Positions 8,166-17,285 of a stretch of 64,000 nt of DNA are shown here, one piece after another. Source of the DNA: Methylocapsa sp. D3K7 (GTDB taxonomy: Bacteria; Pseudomonadota; Alphaproteobacteria; Rhizobiales; Beijerinckiaceae). Positions within the stretch are counted from its first letter, which is position 1, and the number at the start of each line of letters is the position of its first letter. The notes under the pieces are model-generated. The model was not told where the DNA came from, did no database searches, and saw only the letters and a list, made by a program, of their open reading frames with translations. Location: positions 2,393,501-2,457,500 of the forward strand of contig NZ_CP123229.1 of assembly GCF_029855125.1 (NCBI RefSeq), given 5' to 3'. The position numbers and the translations under genes are program-made.

Positions 8166-9334
8166 TAATACCAAAGGTCATAGCGACTGACCGACGTGAG
8201 CCCATTCTCGCATCCCGATGGATGTGATTGTTTCAGGCTGGGCTATGAGCTTTCGCCAGGCGGCGCAGGCTGCGTCGATGATGGCATCGTAATTTTCGAA
8301 GACGGTGTTTGAGAGCCAGTTCTGACGCAGATACTGCCAGATGTTCTCGACCGGGTTCAGTTCCGGCGCGCGCGAAGGCAGGAAGATCGGCGTGATGTTT
8401 TCGGGCACGTTGAGCTGGCTGGTGGTGTGCCATCCGGCCCTGTCGAGCAGCAGGACGGCATGCGCACCCTTGGCGACGTTGTGCGAGATTTCGTCGAGAT
8501 GGAGCTGCATCATGCCGGTGTCCGCATAAGGCAACGCGAGGGCCGCCCCAACGCCGCGGGCGGGGCAGATCGCGCCAAACAGATAGGCGTTGTCGTAGCG
8601 CTGGTCGGCGGGCTGCCTTGGCCTCGTTCCACGCCTGGCCCACTGGCGGACGAGGCCATTCTTCTGGCCGATCCGGGCTTCGTCCTGGAACCAGACTTCG
8701 ACCGGCGTCGTCTCTGGCAGTTTGTCGAGATGAGCCTTCAGCGCGCGCGGGAAGTTTTTTTGAACGCCTCGACGATCTGTTCGTCCTGGGCTGGATGGCG
8801 CGGCCTTGCGCTGATGTGCGAGAAGCCGAGCTTCTTCAAAAGCTTTCCAACGTAGCGCTCGTGGAAGTCGACGCCGAACCTCTCGGCGATGATGCGCCTG
8901 AGGTCCACCCGGCGCCAACGCACGACGCCATCCTTCTCACGATCCGGCCCGGCCTCGACGATTGTCGCGAACTCGGCCAACTGCGCGGCTGACAGGCGCG
9001 GCGCGGGGCCCTCTGTCCAGTTGTCGATGAGGCCCTCTGGCCCGGTGGCGTTGAAGCGATGGACCCAGTCGCGCAGCGTCTGCCGATCCATCCCGCCGAT
9101 CTTGGCCGCCGCCCTCCGATCCATCCCGTCCCGCACTGCCGCCAGCGATAACAGCCGGCGACTCTGGTTGACGTTCTTTGAGCGCCGGGCCAACACCCGA
9201 AGCTCCTTGGCCAAATAGTCCTCTCGCAATTTCACCGCTGATGGCATGGCGCGAATCCTCCGCGCCAAGGGAATCAGAAAACCGCCGCCAAGGGAATCCA
9301 CTCAATGAGTCATCCCGCGGGGCCATTAGTATAA
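8166..9334 (-). mobile_element. IS630-family element, copy 1
   Basis: The 1169-nt stretch 8166-9334 is identical base for base to 12359-13527. The ends carry imperfect inverted repeats: ATACCAAAGGTC at the left and, read inward, ATACTAATGGCC at the right. TA dinucleotides flank the ends, in keeping with TA target use in this family. The left end abuts an IS6 remnant. Perfect identity with copy 2 points to recent movement or duplication. Confidence 0.85.
8178..9301 (-). CDS. IS630 transposase in two frames joined at an A7 run
   Basis: The N-terminal frame (9301 to 8738) holds the helix-turn-helix part (RRLLSLAAVRDGMDRRAAAK). The second frame (open to 8178) holds the DDE catalytic part: VWFQDEARIG, LLLDRAGWH and ELNPVENIWQYL carry D, D and E. 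The frames overlap across seven A residues (CAAAAAAAC, about 8754-8762), and a -1 slip there turns EAFKKT into EAFKKNFPRALK, which matches the family. A full product would be about 370 aa. Both copies share this arrangement, so programmed -1 frameshifting is likely rather than damage. Confidence 0.8.
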
Positions 9335-9448
9335 CACATGCGCTGCCCCGTTGCTCGTTAACGTGTCAATGGCTCTCGACGAATTGCTGGCCAGCAAGGC
9401 TTCCGCCTGAGCGCGGGGCATCTCAACCAACCAAAAAAAACATCCCCC

Positions 9449-9886
9449 ATGATTTCGATCACGCCGTTCCTCTGGTTCGACAACAATGTCCCCGAGGCTG
9501 TCGCTTTCTATAAATTGGTGTTTCCCAATGCCGAGGTCGAAACCGTCAATGACTTCATGGCGAGTTTCAAGCTCGACGGGCAGGAGTTCAACGCCCTCAA
9601 TGGCGGCCCAAAATACAAGTTCAACGTGGCGATCTCCTCCTTCATCAGCGTCGAGAGCCAAGAAGAGGTGGACTATTTCTGGAACAGACTGATCGCCGGC
9701 GGCGGCTAGGAATCGAAATGCAAATGGCTCAAGGACAAATTCGGCCTATCCTGGCAGGTTGTGCCCACGGCCCTCGGCCGTTACCTGAGCGATCCTGATT
9801 GCAAAAAGGCAGATCGCGCCATGCAGGGCGTGATGAAGATGCAAAAGACCATCATAGCCGACCTCGACAAGGCATATGCCGGATGA
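9449..9886 (+). pseudogene. PhnB-like VOC-family protein with an in-frame amber stop
   Basis: Codons 1-86 give a typical PhnB/3-demethylubiquinone methyltransferase-like VOC protein (ITPFLWFDNNVPEAVAFYKL). A TAG stop at 9707-9709 interrupts it. The same frame then continues with the rest of the family pattern: WLKDKFGLSWQVVPTALGRY and a stop at 9884. The family commonly has GGGEE here, so a single GAG to TAG change explains the stop. Full length would be 145 codons. Either a young pseudogene or dependent on amber readthrough. Confidence 0.8.
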
Positions 9887-9991
9887 TCCCCAAAAAATCT
9901 TCACGGGGGATGCCGACCGGTTTCTCCGGAATTCGGGTGGATAGCAACAATCTCCAAGCCTATCTACGCTGGAGCCGAAACCGTTAGAGTT

Positions 9992-10144
9992 ATGATTTAC
10001 AAGGATGATCGCTTCACCATTCTCTACAAAAATCCAAAAGCCGATCTCAGCGTCGCTGGCGTGCCCGAATGGGTTAGTCCGAAGGGCTTTATGATCGACC
10101 TCTGGCTCGACAATGCAAAAAGGATGTCGGTGCAGCGGGACTAA
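9992..10144 (+). CDS. Possible 50-aa protein
   Basis: The frame reads MIYKDDRFTILYKNPKADLS to a TAA at 10142. No clear ribosome binding site and no family known to me. Amino acid composition looks protein-like. It stands alone between the PhnB-like pseudogene and the small membrane protein. Low confidence. Confidence 0.2.
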   Translation: MIYKDDRFTILYKNPKADLSVAGVPEWVSPKGFMIDLWLDNAKRMSVQRD

Positions 10145-10334
10145 GACGGCCCTATAGATGTTCCTGTGTCAAAGCCGCCGATGGCAGCCTTGCATTTGAT
10201 GTCGCGGCGACGCGGATATAGTATCGGTTCGGTCCGAGGGAGTGGCGTCGTGATCAGAATTATTGGCGTGATCTTCCCACGATTTGCGCAGCTCTATTGC
10301 TGCTTGTCTTGATTGCCATGCGGAGGATGACTTG

Positions 10335-10553
10335 ATGCGTGTGCTTATCGCCCTGCTCGTGATTGCTTATCTTGTCGGTGTTGGTGTTGAGCTAGCGCCC
10401 ACGATCAAAGCAAACTGGAGCACCGGCCCCGCATCGCAATTTGTCGAGAGGGTTGCGACGGAACTGCCGAGAGCGTTGTCTTGGCCGGCGACGGCATATC
10501 GCACCATTGCAGAGAAGCACAGTGCTCCCGAGAAACCCAGTGCGCCAGAGTAA
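10335..10553 (+). CDS. Small single-span membrane protein
   Basis: 72 aa from the ATG at 10335, which follows a strong GGAGG six bases upstream. An upstream ATG at 10284 in the same frame lacks such a site. Residues 3-18 (VLIALLVIAYLVGVGV) form one membrane span or an uncleaved signal. The rest is soluble with a Pro/Glu repeat at the end (SAPEKPSAPE). Proteins of this shape are frequent and uncharacterised in Hyphomicrobiales. Confidence 0.55.
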   Translation: MRVLIALLVIAYLVGVGVELAPTIKANWSTGPASQFVERVATELPRALSWPATAYRTIAEKHSAPEKPSAPE

Positions 10554-10583
10554 CGTGAACGAAGTCAGACATTCGACCTGACG

Positions 10584-10742
10584 ATGGAGGGCTTCAGCAG
10601 TGCATGGTGCAACGCTAATCCTTATCAAACAGAAGCGATCAAACATTTGAACGAAGCGATTGATGAAGGCAAGCAAGGCCACGCCGACGTTGCAACGACC
10701 CATGCGGAAGCCGCGTTGAACCATTTGAGACAAGCGATGTAA
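10584..10742 (+). CDS. SmbP-like short His-rich helical protein
   Basis: 52 aa. The core, AIKHLNEAIDEGKQGHADVA followed by HAEAALNHLRQAM, resembles the repeated helices of small metal-binding protein SmbP, where evenly spaced His residues bind metal. It lacks a signal peptide and is about half the usual length, so it could be a truncated copy. It follows the small membrane protein by 30 nt and may be cotranscribed. Confidence 0.45.
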   Translation: MEGFSSAWCNANPYQTEAIKHLNEAIDEGKQGHADVATTHAEAALNHLRQAM

Positions 10743-10936
10743 ATTAAAGCGGCGCTCAAGAACGGTCCGGCTTGGCGAGAGTACGATCTGATCGCGCTAA
10801 CTATCATGGGTCTCATTTGCAGAGAATGGCTGAAATCGGATTGACCACGGTGAAACGCGGCGGAGCGGGCGTCCCCCGGAAGCCCATTCTTGACCCCATG
10901 ACGCTCCCGACGGCCCGGAAAGTTGGCCATCTACGA

Positions 10937-11023
10937 TTAGAACCAGCGTCCACGGCCGTACCAGCCGCCGCCGCCGAGCAGCAAAATGAGAACTATAATA
11001 ATGAGAAGTGTGTTGGTATCCAT
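10937..11023 (-). CDS. 28-aa hydrophobic Gly-rich peptide
   Basis: The frame gives a single membrane span (TNTLLIIIVLILLL) followed by GGGGWYGRGRWF. An AAGGA ribosome binding site stands 8 nt before the ATG. It resembles the start of the DUF3309-like peptides found at 18.8, 28.4 and 36.8 kb in this window but ends after the glycine run, before a second span. Confidence 0.45.
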   Translation of the reverse strand: MDTNTLLIIIVLILLLGGGGWYGRGRWF

Positions 11024-11329
11024 GTACGTCTTCCTTCGCTACGAGTGTTCGGAATGCTGCGCATTTCGCAGCCTGGAACCCGGATTGACAACGTTTAGGC
11101 AATCGTCCGGTTCCGAGCTTGCCTACAGGAAGCGCGCGCCAAGCTGCTCGTCTACCCGCATGCGCCACCTTGAATAGAACTTTTTTAATCGGTGAAATCA
11201 GCTACAATTCGCGGGCCCAAAGAGTACCACTGAACCGAACTCGGGGCCGTTGTCCGGGAGAGGTCAGTCGGAACGGACGCATCTCGAAGTACGGCAATAA
11301 AATGACCCGCAAACACCTCTACGAGGCGG

Positions 11330-11881
11330 CTACGACGGTGTTGACGAGAACCGTCGCGTTCTCTCACGGTGCTGCATCTCCTGTAGCAATAATTCCTTGT
11401 GTTGCAAGAGCTCATGCAACTCGCGCTCCTTGGCACGCTGCTCGGTAATGTCTTCGATGGCCAGAAGAATCGTTGCGTCGTAATCTTCTTGGTAGAAAAC
11501 GCTGCGCGCATTGAGCAGCATCGTGCGCCGCCCGATGCCGGAAAACTCCTGCTCGACTTCGTGAGCTTCCATCACGGCGTGCCGTGGCGCAATTCTCTCC
11601 AACAGCAACCGAAGCCCGGGGATATTCCACTGGCCCTCACCCAGCGAATATAGAGGACGTCCTTGAACATCATGACGATTCATCCTGAACATCAGATAGA
11701 AGGAGCGATTTGCGGTGACGACGCGCAAGTCCTTGTCGAGGACGAGGAGGGGCTCGCGAATGGTATCCACGATCGCCTGGGCGAGCGTGCCCCTATGATC
11801 GATGTTCGTGAAATGCTGCCCCTTGGGCAACGCCAATATTTCTGCTGCAAAGGGGTGCCCTAACCAGTTTGGCGCTTCCAT
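11330..11881 (-). pseudogene. PAS-domain sensor kinase cut off at the H-box
   Basis: Start at 11881, directly after GGAGGG. A single PAS domain (AIVDTIREPLLVLDKDLRVV ... LLAIEDITEQRAKE) is followed by a helix ending in HKELLLQEMQHR, which is where the phospho-acceptor His region of HWE/HisKA_2 kinases begins. The reading then departs into ERTRRFSSTPS and stops. The dimerisation and ATPase domains are gone. The PAS domain is similar to the second PAS of the intact kinase at 15.4 kb, so this is probably a decayed paralogue. It could still act as a sensor without kinase activity. Confidence 0.65.
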
Positions 11882-11929
11882 CTTTACCCTCCGATAGCCC
11901 CTCACGCACGCGACGCAGCAAGCGGCCGT

Positions 11930-12217
11930 CTACCAACGTCTTCCCCAATTCCCCCGCCATCCGCCTCCGCCACGAACGAGCCGAATGATCAACAATAGGA
12001 CAACCGCTCCGAGAGTGGCATTGATGATCGCCGCAACAATGCCCAAGCCAAGATGGATGCCAAGTTGAGGCAGCAGCCAACTCCCAATGAAAGCGCCTAT
12101 GATTCCAATGAGGAGATCGCCAAGGAGCCCAAACCCGGTGCCTTGCACGATTTGGCCAGCCAGCCATCCAGCGATGAGGCCGACCATCAATATGATCAGG
12201 AGACTTTCATTCGACAT
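11930..12217 (-). CDS. GlsB/YeaQ/YmgE-family stress membrane protein
   Basis: 95 aa from the ATG at 12217 (two more in-frame ATGs lie at 12223 and 12238). Three hydrophobic segments with the family's glycine pattern: GLIAGWLAGQIVQGTGFGLL, then DLLIGIIGAFIGSWLLP and GIVAAIINATLGAVVLLLII. A Gly/Arg/Trp-rich tail ends it. Members are general-stress membrane proteins of unknown mechanism. It lies between the two IS630 copies. Confidence 0.85.
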   Translation of the reverse strand: MSNESLLIILMVGLIAGWLAGQIVQGTGFGLLGDLLIGIIGAFIGSWLLPQLGIHLGLGIVAAIINATLGAVVLLLIIRLVRGGGGWRGNWGRRW

Positions 12218-12358
12218 ATGCATTTTCGTACCCTGCATAGGGAGGAGGGGAACGACCCTTCTTCGCCCATGAAGCTACCCCCATACCAAGGTAAAGACTG
12301 TGCAATATTGCTCACATCAACAAGACGGTGACCGCGGCGTTCGTAATGCGCACGCATT

Positions 12359-13527
12359 TAATACCAAAGGTCATAGCGACTGACCGACGTGAGCCCATTC
12401 TCGCATCCCGATGGATGTGATTGTTTCAGGCTGGGCTATGAGCTTTCGCCAGGCGGCGCAGGCTGCGTCGATGATGGCATCGTAATTTTCGAAGACGGTG
12501 TTTGAGAGCCAGTTCTGACGCAGATACTGCCAGATGTTCTCGACCGGGTTCAGTTCCGGCGCGCGCGAAGGCAGGAAGATCGGCGTGATGTTTTCGGGCA
12601 CGTTGAGCTGGCTGGTGGTGTGCCATCCGGCCCTGTCGAGCAGCAGGACGGCATGCGCACCCTTGGCGACGTTGTGCGAGATTTCGTCGAGATGGAGCTG
12701 CATCATGCCGGTGTCCGCATAAGGCAACGCGAGGGCCGCCCCAACGCCGCGGGCGGGGCAGATCGCGCCAAACAGATAGGCGTTGTCGTAGCGCTGGTCG
12801 GCGGGCTGCCTTGGCCTCGTTCCACGCCTGGCCCACTGGCGGACGAGGCCATTCTTCTGGCCGATCCGGGCTTCGTCCTGGAACCAGACTTCGACCGGCG
12901 TCGTCTCTGGCAGTTTGTCGAGATGAGCCTTCAGCGCGCGCGGGAAGTTTTTTTGAACGCCTCGACGATCTGTTCGTCCTGGGCTGGATGGCGCGGCCTT
13001 GCGCTGATGTGCGAGAAGCCGAGCTTCTTCAAAAGCTTTCCAACGTAGCGCTCGTGGAAGTCGACGCCGAACCTCTCGGCGATGATGCGCCTGAGGTCCA
13101 CCCGGCGCCAACGCACGACGCCATCCTTCTCACGATCCGGCCCGGCCTCGACGATTGTCGCGAACTCGGCCAACTGCGCGGCTGACAGGCGCGGCGCGGG
13201 GCCCTCTGTCCAGTTGTCGATGAGGCCCTCTGGCCCGGTGGCGTTGAAGCGATGGACCCAGTCGCGCAGCGTCTGCCGATCCATCCCGCCGATCTTGGCC
13301 GCCGCCCTCCGATCCATCCCGTCCCGCACTGCCGCCAGCGATAACAGCCGGCGACTCTGGTTGACGTTCTTTGAGCGCCGGGCCAACACCCGAAGCTCCT
13401 TGGCCAAATAGTCCTCTCGCAATTTCACCGCTGATGGCATGGCGCGAATCCTCCGCGCCAAGGGAATCAGAAAACCGCCGCCAAGGGAATCCACTCAATG
13501 AGTCATCCCGCGGGGCCATTAGTATAA
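12359..13527 (-). mobile_element. IS630-family element, copy 2
   Basis: Identical to copy 1 over 1169 nt and in the same orientation. Its right end lies inside the 3' end of the Crp/Fnr gene. The two copies enclose 9335-12358, about 3 kb holding the PhnB-like pseudogene, small stress genes and the truncated PAS gene, which gives a composite-transposon-like layout. Confidence 0.85.
12371..13494 (-). CDS. IS630 transposase, copy 2, two frames
   Basis: Same protein as copy 1: N-terminal frame 13494 to 12931, catalytic frame open to 12371, joined across the A7 run near 12947-12955. The D, D, E residues of the catalytic domain are intact (FQDEA, LLDRAG, NPVEN). Nothing distinguishes it from copy 1. 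Confidence 0.8.
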
Positions 13528-14240
13528 GTCTCGATGTGGGGCTCCTCGTGCAGAACGAGATTCAACAGTGAACTGTGGACTTCGATGCTGCCGTTGTAGT
13601 GAATGAAGCCCAGCTTTCGAAATTTGTTCATGAAAAAACTCACGCGGGATCGGGTCGTGCCGATCATCTCTGCAAGCGTCTCCTGGCTGATTTTCGCGAT
13701 AATCGGCTCCGGCTTTCCTTCCTTGCCAAAGTTCGCGAGCAGCAGAAGCAGCCGGGCAAGCCGTTTCTCACTCGAATTGAACAGCTGATCGACGAGATCC
13801 GCCTCGACGCGGAGGGTCCGGCCAAGAAGGTGGGCAATGAACATCTCGGAGAACGCGGGTTCCCGATGGATCACGCGTATGATGGCGGCTTTTTCCAGCC
13901 GCACGATGACGGACTCCGTCATCGTCGTGACCGTCGATATGCGCCGAGCCTGGCTGGTAAGACATCCTTCGCCGAAGAAGTCGTTCGTTCCAAGAATCGC
14001 GACGACGGCTTCTTTTCCTTGCTCCGAAACGACGGTGATCTTCACCTTGCCTTTCTGGATGTAGAAAACCGAATCCCCAGGGTCTCCCTGTGAAAAGACG
14101 ATCTGGTCGCTGCGGTACGTACCAACGCTCCGTCCCTCGCCGACCTTGGCGAGAAATGATTTCGGATTGAATGACGGCCGGCGTTTCAGCGCCACGGCAT
14201 GACCTTCGGTACCACGAATCTCAAAGGAGCGAAGCTTCAA
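13503..14240 (-). CDS. Crp/Fnr-family regulator with C-terminus rewritten by IS630
   Basis: 245 aa. N-terminal cyclic-nucleotide-binding-like barrel (residues 40-150: IVFSQGDPGDSVFYIQKGKV, ILGTNDFFGEGCL) and a C-terminal winged helix (ISQETLAEMIGTTRSRVSFF). No Cys cluster is present, so it is not an Fnr-type oxygen sensor. The last eight residues, TYTNGPAG, and the stop are encoded by the end of IS630 copy 2. The native tail after HEEPHIE was lost. The DNA-binding domain is complete, so the protein is probably still functional. Confidence 0.85.
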   Translation of the reverse strand: MKLRSFEIRGTEGHAVALKRRPSFNPKSFLAKVGEGRSVGTYRSDQIVFSQGDPGDSVFYIQKGKVKITVVSEQGKEAVVAILGTNDFFGEGCLTSQARRISTVTTMTESVIVRLEKAAIIRVIHREPAFSEMFIAHLLGRTLRVEADLVDQLFNSSEKRLARLLLLLANFGKEGKPEPIIAKISQETLAEMIGTTRSRVSFFMNKFRKLGFIHYNGSIEVHSSLLNLVLHEEPHIETYTNGPAG

Positions 14241-14376
14241 TTACCATAAAATTTGTCGAGTCTAAACGGCATGAGCAATATTGATCAGACCGCCGCTCAG
14301 TCGTCTGCTACTTGAGTTTTGAGACCGAAAGAAAAGCTGAGCTATGCAGCGCGTTGACGAAGTCGCTTCCGCCTGA

Positions 14377-14502
14377 TTCTGTCTGAAGAACGGAGATTCT
14401 CGACGGGCTGCTAAGCTGGAGTCCGATGGCAAGGCCGACCGGGCTGCCGGAAAGATCCAAAATGCTGTCGGCGGCATCAAAGACACGCTCAAGGGGAAGT
14501 AA
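14377..14502 (+). pseudogene. 3' remnant of a CsbD-family stress gene
   Basis: The frame open from 14377 contains AAKLESDGKADRAAGKIQNA and ends VGGIKDTLKGK with TAA at 14500, the C-terminal half of CsbD-like stress proteins. No start codon lies in the open part, and the N-terminal half is not found upstream. The rest of 14241-14917 holds nothing I recognise, apart from a 22-codon frame at 14683 with a good GGAG site. Confidence 0.6.
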
Positions 14503-14964
14503 CCGCTGCGACGAAGTTCTCGTTGCCCAAAACCCCATGCTTCGCACTGTTGCCAACGTGTGCCGAAAACAGCGCGAACAACTTGCTAAGAACAGAGATT
14601 GACGACGAGTCATCGACTACCTGCGAATCCACTTTACTTTTCTTCCCCGACCTACTTATCAACAAGCTCCTTTATAGGAGACATGGTGAACGTCCATGCT
14701 AATGACATGGCCTATTGTCTGCTGAAGGCGGCTCGGAGTTTGAGATTCTGATTCATATGCATTTCCTCCGATCGAGAGGACGCTCATTAACGTCGCCGGA
14801 TGTTATGGTGCAATATGCAATCATTATTCGTGACCAGTACGAGGTCATCGCCGTCTCCCAGCGCTATGCGGATGCGCGGCCATGAGAGCGGATAACCGCG
14901 GCGTGTATTGGTCGCCTATGAATCAAGCGTTTGAGGAACAGTTGTCACGAGAGAGAGAGTTCTG

Positions 14965-15330
14965 ATGGCCGTGATACTGATCGTCGAAGATGATGTGTTT
15001 ACCCGTGAAATAGCGGAGCTCATGATTCAAGACTGGGGGCACCACACACTTTCGGCCAGCGACGTAGATGAGGCGCTGACACTCCTGCGTTCCCCTCAAA
15101 CCATTGACGCACTTTTTACCGATATTTATCTCAAGACAGCGGTCCTTGGCGGGTGTGAACTTGCAAACCAGGCAATCAAGCTTAGGCCGAAATTGCGTGT
15201 GCTTTACACGACAGGAAATTGTATTACCGACAAAATGAAAGCTTTGTTTGCGGAAGGCACCCACTTCCTTCCTAAGCCGTACACTCAGCACCAGCTCCAA
15301 GACTCTGTCGAAGACCTGCTCGCAGCTTAA
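14965..15330 (+). CDS. Single-domain response regulator
   Basis: 121 aa, one receiver domain. Acidic pocket VEDD at residues 8-10, phospho-acceptor Asp53 in FTDIYL, and conserved Lys104 in LPKPYT. No output domain, so it would act through protein contacts or as a phosphate sink. A 15-codon frame (14918-14965) ends TGATG at its start and may couple translation. It lies 35 nt before the HWE kinase gene on the same strand, so the two are probably partners in one operon. Confidence 0.85.
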   Translation: MAVILIVEDDVFTREIAELMIQDWGHHTLSASDVDEALTLLRSPQTIDALFTDIYLKTAVLGGCELANQAIKLRPKLRVLYTTGNCITDKMKALFAEGTHFLPKPYTQHQLQDSVEDLLAA

Positions 15331-15365
15331 TTTTGAAGTGGCGTAATCTATAAGGAACGACGGTT

Positions 15366-16793
15366 ATGTCCGATATTGCCTTAGGAGAAAAAGCCGTGTC
15401 CGATATTGCTGCTAGCGATATTGTTGAGACCATACCCAGTGCACTCATCATTCTCGATAGAAACTTAAACATTACATCTGCTAATCGCGCGTTTTACCAG
15501 ACGTTCCGCACGAGCAGCAGTGAGACCGAGGGATGTCATATTTATGAGCTTGGAAACCGGCAGTGGGACATCCCCGCACTTCGTACCCTGCTTGAGAGCG
15601 TGATCCCACATCGTGCATCGGTTGAAGGATTCGAGGTTGAGCATGATTTTCCGACCATTGGTCGCCGCACAATGCTGGTCAACGCCCGGAAGATTTTTCG
15701 TCCCGGCAACCATGAGGGTTCTATTCTGCTCGCTATCGAGGATGTCAGCGAGGAGCGCGCGGCCCGGGCGGAGAGCAAACGTAACTGGCAACTTACCCAA
15801 AGTATCGTTGATACGATTCGCGATCCCCTGGTTGTCCTCGAACAAGACATGACGATTGTGACGGCGAGCAAGGCGTTTTTCACGATATTCGGGATCACGG
15901 AGGAGGAGGCGCGGGGGCTGCGTTTTTCTGAATTAGGTCAGCATCAATGGGACGTACCTGCTCTGCGACATTTGATGGAGAAGGTGCTCCCGGAAAACAA
16001 GCCGATCGAAAGCTTCGAAATCGAGGATAATTTTCCGGGTCTCGGTCGCCGTGTCTTCAACTTGAATGCGAGGAAAATTTTTCAAGCGGGGAACCACGTT
16101 ACTAGGATGCTTCTCGTGTTCGAGGACATCACCGACCGCAAACAGCGAGAGCGCGACGCCCTAAGTTTGACGAACGAAATCTCTCATCGGATCAAGAATA
16201 ACTTGCAGGTCATCGTTGGCTTAATCGCCTACGAAGCAAGATCGACGGCATTGCCGTGTGTTCAAGGATATAGTGCCATGCAGGCACGCATCGGAGCAAT
16301 TGCCCAGCTTTACGACCTGATATCTCAATCCAGCCGCGGCGAGACCATCGCAATGGACGCATATCTCAGGGAAATCGCCAAGACCATGTCAGCGAGCCTA
16401 CTTGGGCACACGTCGGGCATCAAAATAGAGGTCAAGGCCGAAGCATTGGATATCGACCCTGATCGTGCTGTGCCCTTCGGCCTTCTGGTCAATGAGTTGG
16501 CGACGAACGCCATTAAGCATGCTTTTCCTGGTGGGACAGGACGGGTCGTGCTGAGCGTGGGACAGGTCGACGATCAAATTGAGCTGACCGTCGCCGACGA
16601 CGGTGTAGGTATGAAGGATAAGGATTTGGCGAAGATTCCTGAGAAACGTGGTTCCGACTACGTGGCTATCTTTGTGCGTCAGCTTGGCGGCACAATCGCT
16701 CCGTCGGAATTGGAAGAAACTGGAACGATCGTTAGAATACGATTTCCCTTCCTTCTGGTCCCACCGGGAGGTAGCGAGCGCATAGCTGCATAG
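15366..16793 (+). CDS. PAS-PAS HWE/HisKA_2 sensor histidine kinase
   Basis: 475 aa, soluble (no membrane span). Two PAS domains at about residues 20-130 and 145-255. The dimerisation helix has EISHRIKNNLQVIVGLIAY with the phospho-acceptor His at 274. The ATPase domain has NELATNAIKHAFP (N box) and ADDGVGM (G1 box). This arrangement is typical of alphaproteobacterial kinases feeding single-domain regulators, often in light, redox or general stress signalling. No LOV cysteine is seen in either PAS (no NCRFLQ), so the ligand is unknown. Confidence 0.85.
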   Translation: MSDIALGEKAVSDIAASDIVETIPSALIILDRNLNITSANRAFYQTFRTSSSETEGCHIYELGNRQWDIPALRTLLESVIPHRASVEGFEVEHDFPTIGRRTMLVNARKIFRPGNHEGSILLAIEDVSEERAARAESKRNWQLTQSIVDTIRDPLVVLEQDMTIVTASKAFFTIFGITEEEARGLRFSELGQHQWDVPALRHLMEKVLPENKPIESFEIEDNFPGLGRRVFNLNARKIFQAGNHVTRMLLVFEDITDRKQRERDALSLTNEISHRIKNNLQVIVGLIAYEARSTALPCVQGYSAMQARIGAIAQLYDLISQSSRGETIAMDAYLREIAKTMSASLLGHTSGIKIEVKAEALDIDPDRAVPFGLLVNELATNAIKHAFPGGTGRVVLSVGQVDDQIELTVADDGVGMKDKDLAKIPEKRGSDYVAIFVRQLGGTIAPSELEETGTIVRIRFPFLLVPPGGSERIAA

Positions 16794-17285
16794 GGGCCTT
16801 GTGGCATTGACACGGCAACGACCGAGCCAAGAAGCCAGGCCCGCTGAGGTCTCGATTTAGGACCACAGCTGTCGCATCGCTCCGGGAATATGTGCTGTGG
16901 TCCAAATTGTCGGTGCGCAATTTAGTGCGCAGGGTTGGTGCGAAGAACCTGTCGCGCCCCTAATTCCATTAGTAGGGTGGCGAACTGGCTCTTTTGGTAG
17001 GTATTGTTACATTGCCCAAGGGATAGACGATTTCCAAGCCGATTTGGCTCGCGACGAGTGCCGTAAGGCATTGAAATATAGACATGCGAGATGAGACCTA
17101 CATCCCATGCAGATCAATGGTCGCGATGCTTTTCTGTATTTTTGCGTCTTGCGATGCCGTGACAATCCCCACCTCCACGATGCGCTGACACGTTGATGAT
17201 CGAGTCTATTCTGCTCACCGCCCGCACCTTCGAAGAGCGGCGATTGCTGGCGACTGCGAGCAGCTTTTTCGCCAGAGCGCGGCCG
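16794..17285. other. Intergenic, no gene seen
   Basis: No convincing coding frame, RNA gene or strong terminator in this 490-nt gap. The frame that opens at 17193 has no good start until the signal-peptide ATG at 17286. Confidence 0.4.
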
